Below are positions 1 through 12,979 of a DNA stretch of 64,000 bases, piece by piece. The notes beneath the pieces were generated by a model, which was given only the letters and a program-made list of their open reading frames with translations, was not told the DNA's origin and made no database searches. The stretch is from Eleginops maclovinus. Lineage: Eukaryota > Chordata > Actinopteri > Perciformes > Eleginopidae. The stretch lies in the NCBI RefSeq assembly GCF_036324505.1, contig NC_086350.1:15497532-15561531 (forward strand), written 5' to 3'. The position numbers and the translations under genes are program-made. The stretch's first letter is position 1; every line of letters starts with the position of its first letter.

Positions 1-809
1 TACTGAGGGACCCTGTGTATGTGGATGTTCAAATCATGGAAAAAACAGATCCCAACCTCGTCCTGACTCTTGGTCACTGTTGGACAACTACAAGCCCCAA
101 CCCTCACAGTCTGCCCCAGTGGGACATTCTGATAGAAGGGTAACTAAAACATCAATTTGCACCATGTTTACCATGCTGCTCGTCTGTCTACTCACGTTAC
201 TTAACAACCTCAAAAACACAAAATATCACTGATAAGCTTAAATCCCTAGGCTGAAATGAATGGCCTATTCACTTTTTAATCTTCTATTGTATTTAATTTC
301 ACTGTTGCTCCTTGATACCATTTTTCTTTCGTCCAGGTGTCCATACAGGGATGATCGTTACTTGTCTGCACTGGTTCCAATCGGGCCCTCATCTGGTCTA
401 GAGTTCCCAAATCACAGCAGGCGTTTCCTTTTCAAAATGTTTACCTTTGTCAACCCTAACTCATTTGAACCCATGAGGGAACAGGTAATGGTTGAATCAA
501 GTGTTTACTGCTGCAGCTACATATTTTTGTATTGCTCTGCCAATTCTGTTTTTCTTCTTCAGGTGTTTATTCACTGCAGTACAGCAGTGTGCACTGTTGG
601 AGCGGGTCGCTCCTGCGAACCATCATGCTTCAGAAAAAGTAAGAGTTGAATGTATAACCTGCAGAACTCAAGTGCAATATGTATTTATTCTGACATTGTT
701 TTTATGTCTGTGTGTAGGGAGAGACGTTGGTGCAGTGGGCGAGAGCAAGGCTGAGTCAAAGGTTGTGGTTTCTGTTGGACCGGTGTTCATGGACGCCCCT
801 GAGCAGTAA
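1..809 (+). CDS. Zona pellucida (ZP1/ZP4-type) protein, 3' part only, upstream tandem copy
   Basis: This is the 3' end of an egg-envelope glycoprotein gene that starts left of the window. Readable exons are <1-139, 337-484, 563-638 and 718-809, stop TAA 807-809, each with GT-AG borders. They encode the later part of a ZP domain (motifs such as DPVYVDVQIMEKTDPNLVL and CTVGAGRSCEPSCFRK). The last junction builds an RKRR furin-type site, followed by 28 residues and a stop, with no membrane anchor. The block matches 8354-9215 of the downstream copy with only about six differences, introns included. One is a Leu/Ile change in exon 337-484 and one a single-T indel in the last intron. ZP proteins of this class are secreted and polymerise into the egg coat. 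The N-terminal repeat and trefoil parts are not visible here. An ATTAAA signal lies at 851-856. Confidence 0.9.
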
Positions 810-850
810 ACAGCAGAGCATCAATCATGAGAATTTGCCTGAAAACATTT

Positions 851-856
851 ATTAAA
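851..856 (+). terminator. ATTAAA poly(A) signal of the upstream ZP copy
   Basis: ATTAAA lies about 42 bases after the stop codon. The same signal is at 9205-9210 in the second copy. The two copies stop resembling each other about five bases further on. Confidence 0.55.
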
Positions 857-861
857 AGATT

Positions 862-2047
862 AACAATTGTTAAGTTATGACTGGTCTGAATTGAAAAGTC
901 AATGGACGTATTTGTATTGTTAGCAAAAATGAATGTAGTCCAGTTGGTATTCCATAAAACTGGTAGTTAATTAGTTACACTTTAATGACGTAATGCAGCA
1001 CATTCAACCCTTAATAGATATGTTTTAAACTTAATAGGTTATTTTACAATATATGTAAGCAAGGAGTTGGTTTAACTGGGTATGTATAAATATGTAGCAG
1101 TAAAGTCATTTTTGGATAACATAATAATAAAATGTTTCAGTTGTTTTGTCAGCCTTTGTCTACATAATTGAGGCGAACAGAATATTTAAACATTTCTCAA
1201 TGAAGTTCGATTTAAAATACACTATTAAAAAAACAGTTAAATAAAATCCTGTCTGACGAAGGTTGACACATTTTGTAATTTAAAATGTTTTTTTAATGTT
1301 CATTTTATGTTACACATATAGTATGTATAGAATTGGATTGGACTGCAAAGAAGTATCTTTTTTTAGGTAAAAATTCAAGTTATTCCAAGTTGCAATAAAA
1401 TGTGTTTGAAAGCATGTTTGTTCGTGTTAGAATCGATTATACACTAACAGGAGATACACATGGTTTGAAACTGTAGTGCAAGACTTTGTCTGGAATGAGA
1501 GACATTTAAAAAAAACATAGACTGTCTGGTGTAAAAGTGAAAATTGTTCAGAATAATGTTTTCAATAATACAAGATGTAAAAACTACAATTAAAAATTAA
1601 ATATTTTGATGAAATGTTTACTGAAAATAAGTCATAAGTGACCTAATTGACCTAACAGTCCTCAAATCTGAATACTTAAAATGTCATTTTACAAAACTGT
1701 TTGGATACAACTGTTTAACTAATTAATATCTGTATGTATACATATATTCAAATAATAAACACCTTAGACTTTAAAAATATCTTTTTAGACTATTCATCTG
1801 AGGTTCAAGACATTTTGTAGGCCTATGTTACATATCGAAATGTGTTATCTGTTATTGTCTCAATTCATTCCTTCCAAAATATATTCACAAAGTACATCAC
1901 CTGCAGAGATGTCGGCCCACGGCTGATAAGAATTAAGACCAGCCCATTGTCGTCTGCCATGGGCGATAAAACAGATGATAGGGATGATACGGCTGTATTG
2001 CGCCTTGAGTGTGTTAAATGTGATTTGAGAAGCCACCGGAATGAGTT
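862..2047. other. AT-rich intergenic DNA, no gene seen
   Basis: This stretch between the ZP 3' end and the TTAA-flanked element is AT-rich and has many short stop-interrupted frames. I see no splice-flanked coding segment or RNA gene. Confidence 0.6.
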
Positions 2048-2393
2048 TTAAAGGTGTCCTATTATGCTCTTTTATGGAATATATTATAAGTCTCAAATAT
2101 ATTTAAAAAAAACATGTCTCTGACGTGCTCAAAATACCAACAGATTGTGCATTTTAGCATGTCGGCTATCCCTCTGTTTCAGCCCCATTTTCAAAAGTGC
2201 TGATTCTGTCACTTTCCCTTCCATGCAAATGAGCTGAAGCAGGCCACGCCAGAGATGTTTCTAACGGAGAAACTCAACTAAATGCTGCCGTGATTAAACG
2301 TCATATTATGTAGTCAAACCACATCAAGCATTATTTCTGAAACACTTCTCAGTGTCTACCACTATAACAATGACATTATATGTATTATATATA

Positions 2394-3944
2394 CAGGTGC
2401 ATCTCAATCAATTTGAATATCGTGGAAAATCAATTAAAAAAATTCAACTCATATATTATATGGATTCACACACAAAGTGAAATCTTTCTAGCTTTTATTT
2501 GTCTTGATCTTGATTACTACGGCTTACAGCTAATGAAAACCCAAAAATTAGTATCTCAGAAAACTAGAATGTTGTGATAAATTCAATATTATAGACTCAT
2601 GGTGTCACTCTAATCAGCTAATTAATTCAAAACACCTGCAAAGACATCCTGAGCCTTTAAATGGTTTCTCAATCTGGTTCAGAAGGCTTCACAATCATGG
2701 GGAAGACTGCTGACTTGACAGTTGTCCAAAGGACAGTCATTGACACCCTCCACAAGGAGGGTAAGCCTCAAAAGGTCATTGCTAAAGAAGCTGGCTGTTC
2801 ACAGAGTGCTGTATCCAAGCATATTCATAGAAAGTTGAGTGGAAGGAAAAAGTGTGGGAGGAAAACGTGCACAAGCAACAGGGATAACTGCAACCTTGAG
2901 AGGATTGTCAAGAAAAAAGGCCAATCAACAATTTGGGGGAGCTTCACAAGGAATGGACTGAGGCTGGAGTCACTGCATCAAAAGCCACTACGCACAGACA
3001 TATCCAGGACATGGGCTAGAACTGTCACATTCCTCGTGTCAAGCCACTCCTGAACCAGAGACAACGTCAGAAGCGTCTTACCCGGGCTAAGGAGAAAAAG
3101 AACAGGTCTATTGCTCAGTGGTCTAAAGTCCTCTTTTCAGATGAAAATAAATGTTGCATTTCATTTGGAAATCAAGGTCCCAGAGTCTGGAGGAAGAGTG
3201 GAGAGGCACAGAATCCACGTTGCTTGAAGTCCAGTGTGAAGTTTCCACAGTCAGTGATGATTTGGGGAGCAATGTCCTCTGCTGGTGTTGGTCCACTGTG
3301 TTTTCTCAAGTCCAAAGTCAACACAGCCGTCTACCAGGAAGTTTTAGAGTACTTCATGCTTCCTCCTTCTGACAAGCTTTATTGAGATGCTGATTTCATT
3401 TTCCAGCAGGACTTGGCATCTGCCCACACTGCCAAAAGTACTAAGACCTGGTTTAATGACCACGGAATTACTGCGCTTGATTGGCCAGCAAACTTGCCTG
3501 ACCTGACCCCTATAGATGATCTATGGGGTAGTTTCAAGAGGAAGATGAGAGACACGAGACCCAAAAATGCAGACAAGCTGAAGGCCGCTATCAAAGCAAC
3601 CCGGGCTTCCATAACACCTCAGCAGTGCCTTAGGCTGATCGCCTCCATGACACGTCGCACTGATGCAGTAATTCATGCAAAAGGAGGCCCAACCAAGTAC
3701 TGAGTGCATACATATGAACATTCTTTTCAGAAGGCCAACATTTTTGTATTAAACTTTTTTTTATTTTTATTGGTCTTATGTAATATTCAAATTTTCTGAG
3801 ATACTGATATTTGGTTTTCATTACCTGTAAGCCATCGTCATCAAGATTAAGACAAATAAAGGCTTGAAATATTAAACTTTTTTAATTGACTTGATGAAAT
3901 AAATGAACTTTTCCACGATATTCTAATTTATTGAGATGCACCTG
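2394..3944 (+). mobile_element. Tc1/mariner-type transposon, degenerate, full length
   Basis: The element begins CAGGTGCATCTCAAT and its right end is the reverse complement (ATTGAGATGCACCTG). The terminal repeats match over roughly 36 bases with a few differences. A TA dinucleotide flanks both sides (2392-2393 and 3945-3946), the usual Tc1/mariner target duplication. At about 1.55 kb it has the normal family size. It lies inside the TTAA-flanked element, so it is the younger insertion. Confidence 0.88.
2697..3703 (+). pseudogene. Tc1-like transposase, broken by frameshifts
   Basis: A transposase reading runs from the ATG at 2697 to the TGA at 3701-3703 but changes frame several times. The N-terminal helix-turn-helix part (starting MGKTADLTVVQR) is in one frame. 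A middle piece around 3140-3370 is split between frames. The C-terminal part from about 3405 is in a third frame. The catalytic core is recognisable as QQDLASAH and, 34 residues on, PDLTPIDDLWG. The usual glutamate of the DD34E triad reads as aspartate in this copy. No functional protein is expected. Confidence 0.82.
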
Positions 3945-4294
3945 TACAACAACTCTAAGTCCCTCCTGCAGACATCCTGCACAGGGACACAGAGGTACTG
4001 CGGAGGGAATTTAGCTCGCCACTGTATATTGCAGACGATAGGTTGGGACATATCACGTGGGTGGTAAGTTGCCAGGAGTTCAATGTAAAGCCAGCTCACA
4101 TTTCCGATATGACGTCATATCGCACCAAATCTGGATCAGCTCGTTTGTACCCCCATTTTCAGAGATGTGGGTAAGGAGGAAAAGAGAGAGGGTTGTATTT
4201 TCTGACACTTTGTGAGTCTCCTTACACACTGAGGACACATAGTTATGCATAAAAAACAGCAAAAAAAGCATTTTGCATAATAGGGGACCTTTAA

Positions 4295-6513
4295 ACATGT
4301 TGACTGCTTGCCCTGATTGGGATAAATACCTTGAATGTAGTTATTTTTCTGCAGCTGTGAATAAAGTTGCTTAGCTACATATAATGCAATAGACAGTTCA
4401 ATGTCCATGGTATAGACCTATGTGTATGAAATAAGTTTTAATTAAATAAAGGTTGTTGTGTATAAGCAAACTGTAATTGCACAATCAAGAAAGTATATTC
4501 TCTTCATGTTGTGATGGGTAGTAACAAAGTTGATTAAATTTAAAGTTCAAACTCAGCTGTGTAATGTGAATATTGTTTTTACATTGAGTTTCTCTTTTAT
4601 GACATGGATCCGATAAGCTGTAATGCTAAAGGGTTTAATTTTCCTTATAAACTCTATTAAAACATATTCCCAGAAAAGAAGGTCAATAGCTTTCCATACT
4701 TCTATCAATTCATTCACTAAATGTTTTCCCAATTATTTGTTTTATAAGCTACTGTGTGAGAGGTCAGCAGAGAAAATGTAAATTGAAGCTAGGCTACTGT
4801 GAGTGTCTGGACTACCAAAGTCTATTGCAAAAGGCCCTTGTGGGTCTGCCAGTTATGGAGTAAGTAATTTCTAAATGAGTGTGAATTTAGTAGGCCTTTG
4901 TGTCTGTTATCTGAATTCCCTTTAAGTTTCTCTCAAGATATTGCTTATTATTGCCTATGTACTGTATACTGAATGTCTTGTAGTAAAGCGTCAACAGGGC
5001 ATCGTAAGGAAGTTTGAGTAACATAGCACATAAAAAAACATTAAAATTACTTTTAAAAACATCAAGCTATAAAAAAAATACAGAATTAACTGAATAAGAC
5101 TAGAGTTTTAAATGAAATGAAATGAAATACCTGAAATGAACTACAATTGGAATATTCCAGAAATACTGGAAGTTGTAGGCTATATTGCGCCAAATTCACA
5201 AATGTAGCATGAGCAAAAGTGGTGTCTGGACATCAATAAATGGCCCACAATGGCTAACCATGTGTAGTTTATAGCTATTGAAGATTCATTTGTATGTTTT
5301 TTTTTTTTTATAAACTTGCAAGCTAGGAATTATGTGTTGCTATTTGGCTGACTCAATAACTTGCAGCTAGATAGTCATGGCAGCCTTGCTATTAGCCACA
5401 GCAAGTTAATATCACACTTAACAGGCTTTATGCTTAGGCTACATTTTTATGGAGATTCGTGCAATGACTTAAAAAAGGAAATAGGTGTTACATTTCAGTT
5501 TATTTTGAGTTTAAGATTATAAAGCCTTGTCGCTGAATAGCATGTTGGCCAACTAGCCACTGCAATATTTTCAGAAAGAGAGCTAGCGTTATTTACCAAG
5601 ATAAAAAGAAGAAAGTGTTGTCCCTGTCTTGAGTGAATGGATAAAAAGTATTTTCACCTATTCTAACCAATTAACCTACAGCAGTATCCAAGTATTACTT
5701 TCAAACACAAGGAGCACATCTCCCCAACTCCATTAGTTTATGGGGTTATCCAATTCTCAAAATGGCTTTAGCCTACCTGTGGCATGCCTTAACAGTGAGT
5801 GAAGTGAGGGGGTTTATTTTTGCACTTCTTTGGATAATAGCAAATGTATTGAACAACAACAACAAATGTTTTTGTGCACAATCAATCATTTAAACATAAC
5901 AATTTGGTTACACATTTAAATGTACAGTATGTAGCTAAATCCTATTTTTCCTATTACACTGACACAGGGAGGTGTTCAGATATCATACAATTAAGGATTT
6001 ACAGCTCTCTGCTTAGCAGACTAAAATATGGTTGTGTTAAAAATATGAGTAAATAGGCTCATAACCACAGACCTATATGGGGCTGAAGTGCATATTATGG
6101 CAAATTTTGCTACAGATCCAAAGAAAATCAATATGTTCTCCATTGTGCACTTGCAAAATAAACATTTAATGACAAATAAAGCTTGTGGTCACAACAACCT
6201 TTAAAAAGGTTTCTGTGGCCCAAATGTTGGACTTGTCAATAAATACTTTGACAAAATGTCAAACTGTCAACTACCCCGGTGGCCTGACTTGAAAGGACAC
6301 GTGTTTTATCCCCTTAACACACACACCCACACAACTGATCACTGATAACAGATGTTAAGTTTCCAAAAGTATTATCAAATCATCCACCTGAATAATAGAA
6401 AAAACATTACATAATACACCCCTGAAGCATTGAGTGGCTTTTGAAAAATTAGGAAGCTATGATTGGTTATTCGGCCTTAGAGGAGGGGTTTTCAAACATC
6501 AAACCTAGTCACA
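4295..6513. other. AT-rich intergenic DNA upstream of the complete ZP gene
   Basis: No exon-like segment is seen. A short run of AAATG units lies near 5110-5130. An E-box CACGTG is at 6298-6303, about 215 bases before the likely TATA box; E-boxes are known targets of oocyte factors such as FIGLA, but function here is inference. Confidence 0.5.
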
Positions 6514-6520
6514 TATAAAT
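6514..6520 (+). promoter_or_regulatory. TATA box of the complete ZP gene
   Basis: TATAAAT sits 57 bases before the ATG at 6577, leaving room for transcription start near 6540-6550 and a short 5' leader. Strong TATA boxes are common in fish egg-envelope genes. No full oestrogen-response palindrome was recognised by eye. Confidence 0.6.
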
Positions 6521-6576
6521 GTGGCAGCAAGGATTAGTACTCTTGGGGACTAACCAGGTCAAACTGCCGTTAAATC

Positions 6577-9163
6577 ATGGCAAAGCACTGGAGTGTCACC
6601 TGTTTAGTGGCACTAACATTGCTAGGCTGCTCAGTTAGAACCCAAACTCAAGAAAAACCTCAGGACTCACGCTGGCAAAACCCTTCACCATGGACGGCAA
6701 AGGGTAAAGTTTCACCACCGAAGACTCCTGAAGTTCCACCTCCAAAGTATCCTCAATATCCTCAAGCCCCGCAGGTTCAACCACCAACGCTTCCTCAATA
6801 TCCTCAAACCCCGAAGGTTCAACCACAACAACCACCAACCTTTCCTCAATATCCTCAAGCGCCGAAGGTTCAACCACCAACGTTTCCTCAATATCCTCAA
6901 GTGCCGAAGGTTCAACCACCAGCGCTTCCTCAATATCCTCAAACCCCACAGGTTCAACCACAACAACCACCAACGTTTCCTCAATATCCTCAAGCGCCGA
7001 AGGTTCAACCACCAACGTTTCCTCAATATCCTCAAGCGCCAAAGGTTCAACCGCCAAAGTTTCCTCAATATCCTCAAACCCCACAGGTTCAACCTCCACA
7101 ACCACCAAAGTTTCCTCAATATCCTCAAACCCCACAGGTTCAACCTCCACAACCACCAAAGTTTCCTCAATATCCTCAAACCCCACAGATTCAACATCCA
7201 CAACCACCAAAGTTTCCTCAATATCCTCAAACCCCACAGATTCAACCACCAAAGTTTCCTCAATATCCTCAAACCCCGCAGGTTCAACCTCCACGGCTAG
7301 GGTTTAATAATATGCATCTTGATCAGCAATCGCAGGTCCCTGCAGTGCCACAGACACCTTCAGTTTACAAACCAAGTGTGGCAAAGCAGCCTGCAGTACA
7401 GAGTTGTAGCGTTGCAGAAAACGTGAGAATCCCATGTGGAAAATCTGATATCTCTGCTGCTGGATGTGAAGCTATAAACTGCTGCTTTGATGGACAGCAG
7501 TGTTACTTCGGAAAGGCAGGTGAGCGTTCTAAACGGCTCTCATACATGGACATAAATTATTTCAGTTTTTTGTTTTTATTAACAATTTTAATCAATCCTT
7601 GTTTATGTGCCACTAGTGACTGTCCAGTGCACGAAGGATGCCCAGTTTATCGTGGTGGTGGCCAAAGATGCCACTCTGCCCAACATTGACCTCGAGTCAA
7701 TCTCACTGTTGGGACAAGGACAAGGCTGTACACACATTGATTCTAATTCAGACTTTGCCATCTACAACTTTCCGGTTACTGCCTGTGGCTCTGTTGTTAT
7801 GGTAAGCCTGATTTGTTCTTCTTTTCAGCCAATGACGACAGTTTTCAAACACTGTGATCCTACCTGCCATATTTTTTACATTTAATAGGAAGAGCCTGGT
7901 GTTATAATCTATGAGAACAGGATGTCTTGCTCATTTGAAGTTGGAGTTGGGGATCGTGGAGCCATTACCAGGGACAGCCATTATGAGTAGGTGATCATTA
8001 ACACGTTTTTAGTGTAAAAATAAAAGTTCTGAGCAAACAAATTAATGCCAGTTTTCTCTTTTAGATTGCTCTTTCAGTGCAGGTACATCGGTACTTCTGT
8101 TGAGACTTTGGTTACAGAAGTATTAGATATTGTAAATCCTCCCCTATCAGTCGCTGCTCTGGGACCCATCAACGTACACCTGAGGTTGGCAAATGGAGAA
8201 TGCAATTCAAAGGGCTGTAATGAAGGTAAATGTTTGCAGCCTGTTTGTAGATCCTTTTATGTTACTGGCTGTCATACTAACCTGTCTCTGCTCTCACAGT
8301 GGATGTGGCCTATACCTCATTTTACACGGATGCAGACTATCCTGTGACCAAAGTACTGAGGGACCCTGTGTATGTGGATGTTCAAATCATGGAAAAAACA
8401 GATCCCAACCTCGTCCTGACTCTTGGTCACTGTTGGACAACTACAAGCCCCAACCCTCACAGTCTGCCCCAGTGGGACATTCTGATAGAAGGGTAACTAA
8501 AACATCAATTTGCACCATGTTTACCATGCTGCTCGTCTGTCTACTCACGTTACTTAACAACCTCAAAAACACAAAATATCACTGATAAGCTTAAATCCCT
8601 AGGCTGAAATGAATGGCCTATTCACTTTTTAATCTTCTATTGTATTTAATTTCACTGTTGCTCCTTGATATCATTTTTCTTTCCTCCAGGTGTCCATACA
8701 GGGATGATCGTTACTTGTCTGCACTGGTTCCAATCGGGCCCTCATCTGGTCTAGAGTTCCCAAATCACAGCAGGCGTTTCATTTTCAAAATGTTTACCTT
8801 TGTCAACCCTAACTCATTTGAACCCATGAGGGAACAGGTAATGGTTGAATCAAGTGTTTACTGCTGCAGCTACATATTTTTGTATTGCTCTGCCAATTCT
8901 GTTTTTCTTCTTCAGGTGTTTATTCACTGCAGTACAGCAGTGTGCACTGTTGGAGCGGGTCGCTCCTGCGAACCATCATGCTTCAGAAAAAGTAAGAGTT
9001 GAATGTATAACCTGCAGAACTCAAGTGCAATATGTATTTTATTCTGACATTGTTTTTATGTCTGTGTGTAGGGAGAGACGTTGGTGCAGTGGGCGAGAGC
9101 AAGGCTGAGTCAAAGGTTGTGGTTTCTGTTGGACCGGTGTTCATGGATGCCCCTGAGCAGTAA
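6577..9163 (+). CDS. Zona pellucida protein, ZP1/ZP4 (choriogenin-H/ZPB) type, complete, 8 exons
   Basis: Exons: 6577-7519, 7617-7801, 7889-7986, 8065-8225, 8300-8492, 8690-8837, 8916-8991 and 9072-9163. Phases agree throughout and give 631 residues. Order of parts: signal peptide (MAKHWSVTCLVALTLLGC); a Pro/Gln array of 12 QYPQ-containing units, about residues 55-240; a trefoil (P-type) domain at about 275-314 with its cysteine pattern, ending CCFDGQQCYFGKA; a ZP domain at about 319-595; then RKRR at 600-603 and a 28-residue tail without a transmembrane helix. Trefoil plus ZP domain is the ZP1/ZP4 signature. In fish the Pro/Gln repeats supply glutamines for transglutaminase cross-linking that hardens the egg envelope (family knowledge). 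Ovary or liver expression cannot be decided here. A near-identical 3' copy lies at 1-809. Confidence 0.93.
6748..7293 (+). repeat. Coding minisatellite: 12 Pro/Gln-rich units in the ZP gene
   Basis: Units alternate between 14 residues (such as TFPQYPQAPKVQPP) and 17 residues (such as KFPQYPQTPQVQPPQPP), i.e. 42 or 51 bases. The last five units are the most alike, which suggests recent local expansion. Because no unit holds a stop in two minus-strand frames, long antisense frames appear here; they are shadows. Confidence 0.9.
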
Positions 9164-9204
9164 ACAGCACAGCATCAATCATGAGAATTTGCCTGAAAAC
9201 ATTT

Positions 9205-9210
9205 ATTAAA
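9205..9210 (+). terminator. ATTAAA poly(A) signal of the complete ZP gene
   Basis: ATTAAA lies 42 bases after the stop codon, at the same distance as in the upstream copy. Similarity between copies ends at about 9215. Confidence 0.6.
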
Positions 9211-9215
9211 AGATT

Positions 9216-11390
9216 TGGAACATAAACACTGTTTAGTTTTTAGTGGTGGGAAATGAAAATGAGTGATAAATCAAGAATATAGTGTTTTGCAGGGATAAAT
9301 AATTGGATTTCTAAAGATTGTAGTCACAGTTGTATACATAAATATTAGCCTTACTGTTCTGTAAATATTTTAAATACTAGCTATTTAATGTTCTTTTTGT
9401 CTTGATGTGATCTCAGAATAAAGTCTGTAGAATACGGTAGCAAATAACAATTATTTCCAATTTATAATGTTAATTAATCTGTTGGTTGCTCACCTTAGAA
9501 GCTGGAATTAGATCATTTTTTCCGTTTCTTTTTCAATGATCAAAATGAATGTAATAGTTGACAACTAATTGCTGCATTTTGTCGCAGCTCTCAGTACTGT
9601 GTCAGTGTCATTGGTCAACCGACATTACACACAAGACATTTTGTGTAGTAATTTCATCTAAACATTTTGGGATAAAGATTCATCTTGTAAGGGGTCATAT
9701 CCTTATTTTTATGTTCAAATTGTGATAGTGTTTGAAGTGTTCGTATTTTTAACATAGCGTTCAGCAATTGTACTCCAATAAAACAAATTGTAGTTCAGCA
9801 TTTAAAATAGACACATTGTAGGGAATGCAGAATCACAAATGTGTTATTAAGTCTGCACGTTTTATTTAATCTCATACTACATATGCAGTAAAAATCCTGA
9901 CTCCATCTGCTGTTTTTGTTCCACAGAAATCTCAAGTTACTTTTTAGGCTAGACGAGTGAGTAGTAAGTATAGACCACTTTTTTTACAAAGTCTTACGGA
10001 GATTGAAGGGTTTCTTATAGCATGTGTCAAGTTGGTTTTGTAAAAAAAATCAATAGCCCTGTAGTTATTAACTCTCCATAGACTGGATATAAAACAGTGT
10101 CAGATAAGATATTCCTAATCACCCGTTGAACTTTTTCTAGTTGAAAAATTATCAAGATTTTCAAAGGATTTCTTTAAAAAGAAAATAAGAACTTCTCAGC
10201 AGATGATAAAGTCTTTCCCTAAAAGATAAAAATCAGTTGCTGAAAGCTATACTAAATGTATTGATTACCTTCAGGTCTGAGTTATTGCCAAAACATCATG
10301 AAAATAGTCAAAATACTTTTATAGAAAACATTTCCAGTGAAAAACATAGATGAAGCTGTAGTCGGTAATATTAATGAAACATATTTTTTGTCATTTTTGC
10401 TGAAACGATCGTGCCCAAATCACATTTAGCTGTTCCCTTTAGCTGCAAAATTATAAGAATTTGTGACCTGGTTACCAGTCCAGCCAAATCAAAGCACTGT
10501 CTCCAGCGGCAATCTGTTTCATATTAGCTTTTAAATGTTAAGCCGCATTGTGCATATTTGAATGGCATATTACAGAAAGAGGTAATTTACCAAAATTCAA
10601 TCTTTATTTATTATAAATTAAATGTACTATTACAGGTTTTTCATCTTATAAACGTAATTGACATTTAAAATTCACCATCAGATTGCATCAACAGTAAGCA
10701 CATTGAGGCTGAGCAATATGGAGCACTATAATTCAGGTAGAGAACTAATGCTTTGATACAGTGAGAGAAATATATGTCATTATGAAGCTTCTGTATCCTA
10801 AGGAAAGATGTTGATGTAGTTATATTAAAAAGGGACATTTGCCAAAAGTAACTATCAAAATGTTTACTTGGTCAAAAGAAGTTTCATATACAAAATGTCA
10901 TTTATTGATAGTCCAAGTAAATCAAATAACACTACGACTGGAAACTAATGTTCACTGCAATCAAAATACTCTGACTGTTATATTCTCACACAATATTTAT
11001 CGTAATAAATCTGATTCTGTATCAAAGTATGAGTTGCCTCTCAGTGAGGGAATACTATAGCCATCTGAGAGCTAATTGAATTCAAAGGAAAAGTGAACAT
11101 TGTCACAAAGATTTACCAGTGAAATATCCACAGTCCACTGTCTTCTGCAGATGGTTTGGATATTAAACTGAACTATACTTTTCAATCACATATTTGACCA
11201 GAACTTTTTGTTCATTTGTGCAAGCTGGACAAAGGCATATTAAATCATCAGTCAATGATTGTCTTGCAAGTGAGATGTAAGTGCATTTACCCTCTATGCT
11301 TCTTTCTGCTCTGATTTACTTTTTGTTGAATAAAACATTTTGCGGTGAAAACAGTGTTATCGCTTATTATCAAAAATGAAATATGGACCT
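9216..11390. other. AT-rich intergenic DNA, no gene seen
   Basis: This region lies between the ZP gene and the 3' side of tmem263. Only short unsupported frames occur. Part of the right end may be tmem263 3' untranslated sequence. Confidence 0.55.
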
Positions 11391-11396
11391 TTTATT
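11391..11396 (-). terminator. Possible AATAAA poly(A) signal of tmem263
   Basis: TTTATT on the plus strand reads AATAAA for the minus-strand gene, about 290 bases after its stop codon. Other signals further on could be used instead. Confidence 0.35.
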
Positions 11397-11682
11397 AGAA
11401 CATTTCAGGCACTGGTGATAATAGTGTGTTTCCTTTAACAACAGAGCAGGAGAGTCTTTGTAAGTTCTTGTTTTGTGGGTCCTAGTCACATAATTATATG
11501 AACGTGGGTTGACCAACAATCACATTAGAAAAAAAAATAGAGAAAAACAATCCCTCACCTACAATGTGTACACTATACTTTTGAGTGTTCTGTTGCTCTT
11601 TTCCTGCTCATGAATGCTAACACAGGCAACAACACAGTGCGAGCCATAACACCTCAGCTGTGTAGGTTCACTCCTCTCTCCA

Positions 11683-12970
<1,288 letters not shown>

Positions 12971-12979
12971 CTCTCTGGC

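Larger units (their letters stand above)
2048..4294. mobile_element. TTAA-flanked non-autonomous DNA transposon, interrupted by a Tc1-like insertion
   Basis: The left end reads TTAAAGGTGTCCTATTATGC and the right end, read on the minus strand, TTAAAGGTCCCCTATTATGC. These are inverted repeats of about 20 bases with two mismatches, beginning in a TTAA as at piggyBac-type target sites. Without the inserted Tc1-like element (2394-3944) it is about 690 bp and has no transposase frame, so it is probably non-autonomous. The superfamily assignment is an inference from the TTAA ends. Confidence 0.65.

Noticed and set aside
6635..7294. Long minus-strand frames (219 and 191 codons) opposite the ZP repeat
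   Set aside because: They mirror the plus-strand minisatellite, which has no stop in those frames. The plus strand has a signal peptide, trefoil and ZP domain in continuous homology.
8613..9108. Small frames of 129 and 87 codons over the ZP 3' exons (also at 260-809)
   Set aside because: They read through introns. The spliced exons give continuous ZP homology instead.
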